Shown: in pieces, positions 58,514-64,000 of the stretch
Layout: every line of letters starts with the position of its first letter
Position numbering within the stretch: position 1 is the stretch's first letter
From: Chryseobacterium sp. G0186
GTDB taxonomy: Bacteria; Bacteroidota; Bacteroidia; Flavobacteriales; Weeksellaceae
Direction: 5' to 3'
Length of the DNA stretch: 64,000 bases
NCBI RefSeq assembly: GCF_003815675.1
Contig: NZ_CP033918.1
Location: 3,534,001 to 3,598,000, forward strand
The notes under the pieces: generated by a model
What the model saw: only the letters and a program-made list of their open reading frames with translations
What the model was told of the DNA's origin: nothing
Database searches by the model: none
Made by a program: the position numbers and the translations under genes

Positions 58514-59437
58514 TTACGACAGATTCAGAAAAGTAGGACCTGCCTGAATTAATTGATTGCGTAAACTGCTTAGTTTTTCACTATCTCTTGTTATTTTTTT
58601 ATACTTCAAAGATAATTCTTTGTACTTGCCGATATTTCCTGTTATCAGATTTTTAAGCATGCTTTGTTGTAATGATTTCCTCTCTAGCTGAAGACCGTTC
58701 GGAAGATTCGGGTTTAGAGTATTGATCTCAATACGAACATCTTCATATTTATTGAAGTCTATTTTATGAAGTTGCTGTACCCCGTCATGTACAACTTTAC
58801 TGCCCGGAACAAGAAGTACTTTCTTTTGATGAAAATGAACCCTGTTTACATATTCATCATCTTCCCCATAATGGAAAAAATAGGGATTAAAGCCCCCTAT
58901 TGTTTCTATTGTTTTTTTCGGAAGAAGCCAGTGAGCGGCATTTACAAAATGAATTTCATAATAAGGTTGCAACGTTTGAAAATACAGATCAGAAATCATT
59001 CTTGTTTTTTCGTAATTCTTTGCAATATATTGATCCAGAAAAATATCCAGGTATTTTTCTGTACCATCTATATGAATAGGGCTTATAATTCCAATTTCGT
59101 CCTTATTGGGATGATGGTTATAGGCTTCAAGCATCTTTTCCATGCTATTCTCATACAGCCAAGCATCCTGATTCATCAGATAGAAAAAATCAGCGCCATC
59201 TTTATATGCCTTTTCAATTCCTATATTATTGGCCTTTCCGAATCCGAGGTTAGTTTCAGACTGGGTAAAATCTACTTCGGGAAAATGAGTCTTAATATAA
59301 TCCTGGGTTCCATCTGTAGAGCCGTTATCTATGACAAGGCATTTTACGGGAACAGAAGATTTCCTTAGACTGCTAAAGCATCTTTCTGCCCATTTCATGG
59401 CATTGTAGGTAACAATAATAATGTGAATCTTCGGCAT
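58514..59437 (-). CDS. GT2-family glycosyltransferase (rhamnosyltransferase-like)
   Basis: A 307-residue GT2 enzyme: IHIIIVTYNAMKWAERCFSSLRKS, LVIDNGSTDGTQDYI, TNLGFGKANNIGI, the metal-binding-type FYLMNQDAWL, and the catalytic NAAHWLLPKKTIETIGGFNPYFFHYGEDDEYVNR. The GEDDEY pattern is typical of rhamnosyl-type GT2 enzymes. The fragment at the right edge of the window (63592-64000) is a paralog with the same GFNPYFFHG.ED motif. Sugar unknown. Confidence 0.89.
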   Translation of the reverse strand: MPKIHIIIVTYNAMKWAERCFSSLRKSSVPVKCLVIDNGSTDGTQDYIKTHFPEVDFTQSETNLGFGKANNIGIEKAYKDGADFFYLMNQDAWLYENSMEKMLEAYNHHPNKDEIGIISPIHIDGTEKYLDIFLDQYIAKNYEKTRMISDLYFQTLQPYYEIHFVNAAHWLLPKKTIETIGGFNPYFFHYGEDDEYVNRVHFHQKKVLLVPGSKVVHDGVQQLHKIDFNKYEDVRIEINTLNPNLPNGLQLERKSLQQSMLKNLITGNIGKYKELSLKYKKITRDSEKLSSLRNQLIQAGPTFLNLS

Positions 59438-59483
59438 TGTTTATTTTAATGTTTTGATCGGGAATATCATGTTGCCCGTAATT

Positions 59484-60617
59484 CTAAAGCAAATTAGTCA
59501 TTTTAAAATAGAAAAAATAGTATACCCGCTTTAGAAAGGCATCAAATTCCGGGAAGACTAAAAATCCCTGTGTCATCAACATCATTTTCCAGGTCAGGTT
59601 AAACAGTATTAATATCCCAGCAATAATTTCCTGTTTCCTGCTAAGTACTAATTTCTGTTCTATAGCGATAAGTATCGTTAGCAGAGTGAAAAAAATATTA
59701 GTCCATCTGCCCCAATCTACAGCCATATAATATAATGGGATCAGAAAAAGAATTTGTACAATAAGAAACAGGGTATTAATTTTAACCTTATTGAACCTGC
59801 TGTAAATATAAAATGTTAATGCCCCAAGCAAAATGCTTATGGCATAGGTTTGATAATCATATAAATGGGATTTGTAAATGTTCAGGACATTATAATTGGG
59901 GTCATAATCAAAAATTCCCATCTCATTAAGGACCAGCCCATGAGCCTTAAAGAAAGATATTGTATTTTCTGTCTTTAGTTGTATGCCAAACTTGTAAAGA
60001 ATAAGCATTATAATAACGGCTGGTAAGAACTGGTAGAGTAGTATTCTCTTTATTTTATCAAGTGAGGAGCCTTTGTTTTTCATGAAGTAGGCTACTCCTA
60101 CAAATGGCAAATAAAAGAATGCTGCCTCGTGGGTGAGAAGGGCAATAATGATGAAAAAGGTGATACTAATGTCCTTTATAACGAGTTTAGAACGGAGACA
60201 AAGAATATAGATAAGATAGAGAAGAAAGAATAGAATCTCTTTTCTTGTTGCAATATTAGGATCCTTCATCATCATTCCAAACCCAGCCGGAAGTAAGATA
60301 AGAGCAATGGTAAGCAGATTATTCCTTTCCTTTCGGAACAGTTGTATCAAGAGGAAAAAAAGAACAGTATACAATAGGAATACAAATACGAACACAATAT
60401 ATTCAAGCGGAATATGGGTAAGTTCATTGATCCATATGAAGAGGGTTCCGAAAAGGCCTCTTCGTTTAAAACCACCATCCTGATAATTAATAATCCATTC
60501 TCCAAAGCACCATCCTCCCTTTTGTGTTACGATAAGAAAGTAGGAGGTGGTGATACTTATGTAGTAATAAATAAGTAATATTAAGCTGATTATATAATTG
60601 ATTATTTTTGTTTTCAT
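59484..60617 (-). CDS. Polytopic membrane protein, tandem paralog 1 (glycan polymerase or GT-C candidate)
   Basis: A 377-residue membrane protein with about ten helices and a large early external segment carrying a motif that is identical in the next gene, INYQDGGFKRRGLFGTLF (about 43-60). Other shared blocks: MMKDPNIATRKEILFFLLYLIY, LLTHEAAFFYLPFVGVAYF (acidic residue in a membrane-adjacent HEAAFF) and DYDPNYNVLNIYKSHLYDYQT. This fits Wzy-type O-antigen polymerases or GT-C glycosyltransferases, but no signature of either is decisive. 38 nt before it on the same strand lies its paralog. Confidence 0.78.
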   Translation of the reverse strand: MKTKIINYIISLILLIYYYISITTSYFLIVTQKGGWCFGEWIINYQDGGFKRRGLFGTLFIWINELTHIPLEYIVFVFVFLLYTVLFFLLIQLFRKERNNLLTIALILLPAGFGMMMKDPNIATRKEILFFLLYLIYILCLRSKLVIKDISITFFIIIALLTHEAAFFYLPFVGVAYFMKNKGSSLDKIKRILLYQFLPAVIIMLILYKFGIQLKTENTISFFKAHGLVLNEMGIFDYDPNYNVLNIYKSHLYDYQTYAISILLGALTFYIYSRFNKVKINTLFLIVQILFLIPLYYMAVDWGRWTNIFFTLLTILIAIEQKLVLSRKQEIIAGILILFNLTWKMMLMTQGFLVFPEFDAFLKRVYYFFYFKMTNLL

Positions 60618-60655
60618 ACTAATTATCCAAGCCTGGGTTCGTATTTATAGATACT

Positions 60656-61780
60656 TTAAAAAATTTTGAAATAAAAGAAATAGTACAGCTTTTTAAGGAA
60701 GGCATCCATTGCCGGAAAGGTCATGAAGCCAGCCGTAAAAAGCAACATCGTCCATAGTGAGTTGAATATGATTAACGCAATGGCAATCATATTTTCTTTT
60801 GCCGTACTGATTAATTGTCTTTCACCTGCTATAAAGATCGTTAATAATGTAAAGAAAATATTAATCCATCTTCCCCAGTCATAGGCAATATAAAATAAAG
60901 GAACCAGAAAAATAAACTGGATAACAAGAAATTTTTTATTGATAGAGATCTTATTAAATCTACAGTATATGAAAAAGGTAAGGGAGGCAAAAAACAGACT
61001 GATCAGGTAGGTTTGATAACCATATAAGTGAGATTTGTAAAAATTCAGGACATTATAGTGAGGATCATAGCCATAAATACCTTTGAGTGCCAAATCCAAT
61101 CCGTGGTTTTTCAGGAACTGCAAAGAATTTTCTGTACTGATGCTATACCCGAATTGATACAATACCAACATAACAACCGCTGCAGGAGCAAAATGATAAA
61201 GCAATATTTTCTTTAATTTGATAAAAGTTGTAGAACCGTCTTTTACAAAGTAGGTAAAACTTACAAAAGGGATATAGAAAAATGCAGCTTCATGATTAAG
61301 AATCGCCACAATAATAAAAAAGGTGACTGCAAGATCTTTTACGGTCTTTTTAGATTCAAGGCGCAAAAAATAGAACAGATACAAAAGGAAAATAAAGATT
61401 TCCTTTTTTGCAATGATCGTAGGGTCTTTTAAAATCATTCCCAATCCTGCCGGAAGTAAAAGGGTACTTAAGGTAAGCAACGTATTTTTTTTCCGGGCAA
61501 AAAGCTGTATCAAAAAAGTGAAAAACAGGGAATAGAGCAAGGCTACAAATGCAAATACAATATACTGCAGTGAAATGCCGGTAAGTTCATTGATGAAGAT
61601 AAACAAGGTGCCAAAAAGACCTCTGCGCTTGAATCCGCCATCCTGATAATTAATCAGCCATTCCCCAAGGTACCATCCGTTTTTATAGAAAACAATCTGA
61701 AGATAAGTATTTTGAATACAGATCCAATAGTAAATGAGAAATACCAAACCAATGATATAATTGATTATTTTTGTTTTCAT
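60656..61780 (-). CDS. Polytopic membrane protein, tandem paralog 2 (glycan polymerase or GT-C candidate)
   Basis: A 374-residue paralog of the protein at 59484, with the same about ten helices and blocks: INYQDGGFKRRGLFGTLF, ILKDPTIIAKKEIFIFLLYLFY, AILNHEAAFFYIPFVSF (HEAAFF), YDPHYNVLNFYKSHLYGYQT and the C-terminal DWGRWINIFFTLLTIFI. The conserved residues lie in the same membrane-facing loops, while the helices have diverged, so it is an older duplication. Polymerase/GT-C roles as for paralog 1; not decisive. Confidence 0.78.
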   Translation of the reverse strand: MKTKIINYIIGLVFLIYYWICIQNTYLQIVFYKNGWYLGEWLINYQDGGFKRRGLFGTLFIFINELTGISLQYIVFAFVALLYSLFFTFLIQLFARKKNTLLTLSTLLLPAGLGMILKDPTIIAKKEIFIFLLYLFYFLRLESKKTVKDLAVTFFIIVAILNHEAAFFYIPFVSFTYFVKDGSTTFIKLKKILLYHFAPAAVVMLVLYQFGYSISTENSLQFLKNHGLDLALKGIYGYDPHYNVLNFYKSHLYGYQTYLISLFFASLTFFIYCRFNKISINKKFLVIQFIFLVPLFYIAYDWGRWINIFFTLLTIFIAGERQLISTAKENMIAIALIIFNSLWTMLLFTAGFMTFPAMDAFLKKLYYFFYFKIF

Positions 61781-61816
61781 ATACAGGTTGCTTGGCTATT
61801 AAGTAGGGGTTTATAT

Positions 61817-62779
61817 TTAATCGATAAATACCTTTTTAAAAGTATCCATTACGGGATGGGGAAGAAACTTTTCATACAATTCCTTTGCAGATAAAGTAAG
61901 ATCAGCATCCATAATAATATCCCGAAGTTCTTTACTGTCCTGATAATAATACGCCTGATCTTTCATATGATTGATATGCGCTTTCTCAGGAGGATTGGCA
62001 AAAGCAATGACAGGTTTTCCCATAATGGCAAATTCTGCAACAGTAATCCCGAATGTTTCTCCTCTTTCACGGGCATGAAGTAAAGCATCACAGGCATTGA
62101 TAAACTTCTGCTTCATGATAATGTCTGAACTTGGAGGTAAAAATATAATATTGGATGGAGCTGATTTCCACCATTTCTTTTTGATGAACGGATCTACTCC
62201 CATGAAGATGAAGTAGACGTCCTTATATTGAGTGGCTATTTTCTCTATAGTCTTTTGCGCAAAAACAATATTAAAGCTAATGTGTCCGCCATAATATCCA
62301 AATACTTTTGCTTTGGGAGGGATATTCAATTCAGCTCTCAGATCCAGATCGGTTTGAGATTCAAAATTAACCATGTGAGGAACGTAGGGATATTCTGAAC
62401 CTGTCATCGCTTCACTTAACCATTCGGAGACGTAGGCATACACATCACCATGAGGTTCAAAATGAGTGAAGACACTGTGGATAGCTGTTTTACATTCCTT
62501 AGAATCTATTCCGTCAACATATCCGTTTTTAATGGCATAAAAAAGGTCTACATTATTTTCACGGATGAGCTGATCTACCTCCTTGAAGTCAGAATAGCCA
62601 TGTACATGGAAGCGTTTTTCAAATTTTTCAATGCCCAATGGATGATTGGTCTTTGAGTTTTTATTGTAAACAATTATAGATTCATTTCCCAGATATCTTT
62701 CGTTGAAATCTGCATAATCATATACTGCGATGGAAGTCCCTCTGTAGTTGAGTTCATCCTCATGGAAAAGAATTTTCAT
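61817..62779 (-). CDS. GT4-like glycosyltransferase (GT-B fold)
   Basis: A 320-residue protein with a GT-B-like layout: N-terminal FHEDELNYRGTSIAVYDYADF and NVDLFYAIKNGYVDG, C-terminal KVFGYYGGHISFNIVFAQKTIEKIA, IFMGVDPFIKKKWW and the E-x7-E-like site RERGETFGITVAEFAIMGKPVIAF. The FGYYGG nucleotide-binding-like loop and the last block support glycosyltransferase family 4. It is next to the polytopic pair and the GT2-like protein on the same strand. Sugar unknown. Confidence 0.8.
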   Translation of the reverse strand: MKILFHEDELNYRGTSIAVYDYADFNERYLGNESIIVYNKNSKTNHPLGIEKFEKRFHVHGYSDFKEVDQLIRENNVDLFYAIKNGYVDGIDSKECKTAIHSVFTHFEPHGDVYAYVSEWLSEAMTGSEYPYVPHMVNFESQTDLDLRAELNIPPKAKVFGYYGGHISFNIVFAQKTIEKIATQYKDVYFIFMGVDPFIKKKWWKSAPSNIIFLPPSSDIIMKQKFINACDALLHARERGETFGITVAEFAIMGKPVIAFANPPEKAHINHMKDQAYYYQDSKELRDIIMDADLTLSAKELYEKFLPHPVMDTFKKVFID

Positions 62780-62789
62780 CTTGATTGCG

Positions 62790-63578
62790 TTATTTAAATT
62801 TATTTTTCAGTCTGCCCAGTATCTTCTGAATGATGGTCCTCTTCGGATACTTGGTAAGATCATTGTGCATAAAAAGGCCTTCTCCCTGTGCGATCCTGAA
62901 AGTCTGCTTTACCCACCAGGCAGCAATATTTCTTTCCAGTGATGCTGTTTCCCCCGAAAAAGGAATAATGGTTTCCAGCAGAAAACTTTTTTTAACAAGA
63001 TAAGGATTATTGGTCCAATTCGCCCAGCGTGAGGTGGTTATAAAATATTCGCCCTGCTTTTGGATCTTATCAGGGAATTGTACGGCAGGATCCAGCCAGT
63101 GTAAAGATTCCAAAAGATGTGGAGATGTGCACTCATGCCAGTCATCATAATAATCCAGTTCATTTCCTTTATGTCTTATTGAGATAAGGGGATATCCTGG
63201 GTTCTCTCTACTTCTGTAGCGGATTACATCAAATCCGTTGTCGAGCATTTTCAATCCGCCAGCAAGACGGGTGAATACGGTGTTTTGGTCTTCAATAAGT
63301 TCCCAGTCATGTTCCAGAAAGAGGATGTTTTCGCAGACTGCATTTTCAGCCAGCATTTTCATTCCTTTTCCGATTCCGATGTTATCTTGTAGCCCAATAT
63401 ATCTGATCTTATACTGATCCGCCAGTTTTTTATCCTCTTCATTGACTTCCTGAAAAAGAATGACAATATCCTCGGTCATGTTCAAAAGACCAAATCTACT
63501 GTAGGATTTGAGTGTGTTTTTCAGCGTTTTTCCTGTCTTCCAGGAGAGAATGCAGATACTTATGGGTAGCTTTTCCAT
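62790..63578 (-). CDS. GT2-like glycosyltransferase (GT-A fold)
   Basis: A 262-residue protein with a GT-A-like start (SICILSWKTGKTLKNTLKSY), DNIGIGKGMKMLAENA and the acidic site ILFLEHDWELIED in place of a plain DXD. It resembles GT2-type enzymes that transfer sugars in surface-glycan loci, but the signature is weaker than in the other GT2 genes here. It starts 13 nt after the upstream edge gene and stops 10 nt before the GT4-like gene, so all three are one run. Confidence 0.72.
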   Translation of the reverse strand: MEKLPISICILSWKTGKTLKNTLKSYSRFGLLNMTEDIVILFQEVNEEDKKLADQYKIRYIGLQDNIGIGKGMKMLAENAVCENILFLEHDWELIEDQNTVFTRLAGGLKMLDNGFDVIRYRSRENPGYPLISIRHKGNELDYYDDWHECTSPHLLESLHWLDPAVQFPDKIQKQGEYFITTSRWANWTNNPYLVKKSFLLETIIPFSGETASLERNIAAWWVKQTFRIAQGEGLFMHNDLTKYPKRTIIQKILGRLKNKFK

Positions 63579-63591
63579 ATTTGTTGGCGTC

Positions 63592-64000
63592 TTAAAGGTT
63601 CAGAAATGGATGTTGCCCTGTCATTGAAGTTTTTCTGGCAGCCTCTATCTCTTTGAATTTTTTAGAAAAATACTGATACTGCTCCATATAAAACTTATAT
63701 TCACTCATATTTCCTTTGGCTCCCATTTTCAGGGCAAAAGAAAGGAGTGCTGTCTTTTCCCTTTTCGTATCATAAGCATAGTTGGGATCAAGGTATTTGG
63801 TTTCCCTTTGCATGATCATGGATAGCCTTTTGTTTTTTAAGAGCTCAGCCTTGTCATTGGGTTCTTTTTTATAAAACGACTGCACGGTATCATGAACTAC
63901 CTTACTTTGAGTGCATACCAATGTTTTGAGACCGAAATAGGTAATTCTGTTTACATATTCATAATCTTCTGCTCCATGAAAAAAATAAGGATTAAAACCG
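63592..64000 (-). CDS. GT2-family glycosyltransferase, C-terminal part cut by the window edge
   Basis: The frame is open to the right edge and its start is outside the window. The last ~136 residues are visible: GFNPYFFHGAEDYEYVNR (the GGFNPYFFHxGED-type acceptor/catalytic motif), GLKTLVCTQSKVVHD, then a helical tail (KREKTALLSFALKMGAKGNM). It is a paralog of the GT2 at 58514, with motif GFNPYFFHYGEDDEYVNR and VVHD. A TTG at 63921 would give a 109-residue product but lies after the catalytic motif and is not the start. Confidence 0.85.
   Translation of the reverse strand, partial: GFNPYFFHGAEDYEYVNRITYFGLKTLVCTQSKVVHDTVQSFYKKEPNDKAELLKNKRLSMIMQRETKYLDPNYAYDTKREKTALLSFALKMGAKGNMSEYKFYMEQYQYFSKKFKEIEAARKTSMTGQHPFLNL

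Noticed and set aside
58766..59368. A 200-codon plus-strand frame inside the GT2 gene at 58514
   Set aside because: Antisense to a well-supported GT2 with intact motifs; the long frame follows from AT-rich coding strand composition.
63592..63921. A complete 109-residue protein starting at the TTG at 63921
   Set aside because: The frame is open to the edge and encodes the GFNPYFFHG.ED catalytic motif before this TTG, so the true start is outside the window.

Overview
The window looks like chromosomal DNA of a Flavobacteriia member, most likely Chryseobacterium or a close Weeksellaceae relative. The support is: low GC; start regions without Shine-Dalgarno sequences; many -7 boxes of the Bacteroidota form TAnnTTTG; four secreted proteins ending in the gliding-motility-type (type B) sorting domain of the type IX secretion system (T9SS); SPI and SPII signal peptides typical of the phylum; and a TonB-dependent receptor. 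No tRNA, rRNA, CRISPR array, transposase or phage module was seen.

Layout. 1-3 kb: end fragment of a small membrane protein and a TonB-dependent outer-membrane receptor. 3-7 kb: a nitroreductase-nadB-membrane protein-nadC run (de novo NAD synthesis). 7-18.5 kb: four paralogous T9SS type B surface proteins in two pairs, two with an N-terminal lectin-like domain and two with a different N-terminal domain, separated by rnhA and dnaB. 18.6-24 kb: small exported proteins, an MFS exporter and a GH3-family adenylating enzyme. 24-33 kb: mfd, three tandem secreted paralogs starting with a VGI(G/N)T..P...(L/I)D(V/I)NG motif, two paralogous lipoproteins, and pth. 33-36.5 kb: an inorganic-carbon operon (two beta-carbonic anhydrases, a SulP transporter, a small exported protein). 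36.8-38.7 kb: a membrane-anchored AraC-type regulator and a DUF2306 membrane protein.

38.7 kb to the right edge is a surface-glycan locus: GT4 and GT2 glycosyltransferases, two left-handed beta-helix acyltransferases, a KAS III / acyl carrier protein / SDR ketoreductase cassette, a class I and an FkbM methyltransferase, an AT3 acyltransferase, an MBOAT / SGNH O-acylation pair, four tandem GT2 paralogs, an asparagine-synthase-like amidotransferase and two paralogous polytopic membrane proteins that are polymerase or GT-C candidates. No flippase, chain-length regulator, initiating sugar-phosphate transferase or sugar-nucleotide gene is visible, so the locus either continues past the right edge or depends on genes elsewhere.

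How the parts may work together (inference): the glycan locus would build and decorate (acyl, O-acyl, methyl, amide groups) a cell-surface polysaccharide. The KAS III-ACP-SDR cassette could make a short 3-hydroxyacyl group for one of the acyltransferases. T9SS cargo is commonly held at the cell surface in this phylum, so the lectin-bearing proteins may contact such glycans, but nothing in the sequence proves it. The other notable signals are three genes (nitroreductase, dnaB, GH3) whose -7 box ends exactly 4 nt before the ATG, predicting leaderless mRNAs, and a duplicated promoter motif in the glycan locus followed by a 41-codon ORF.
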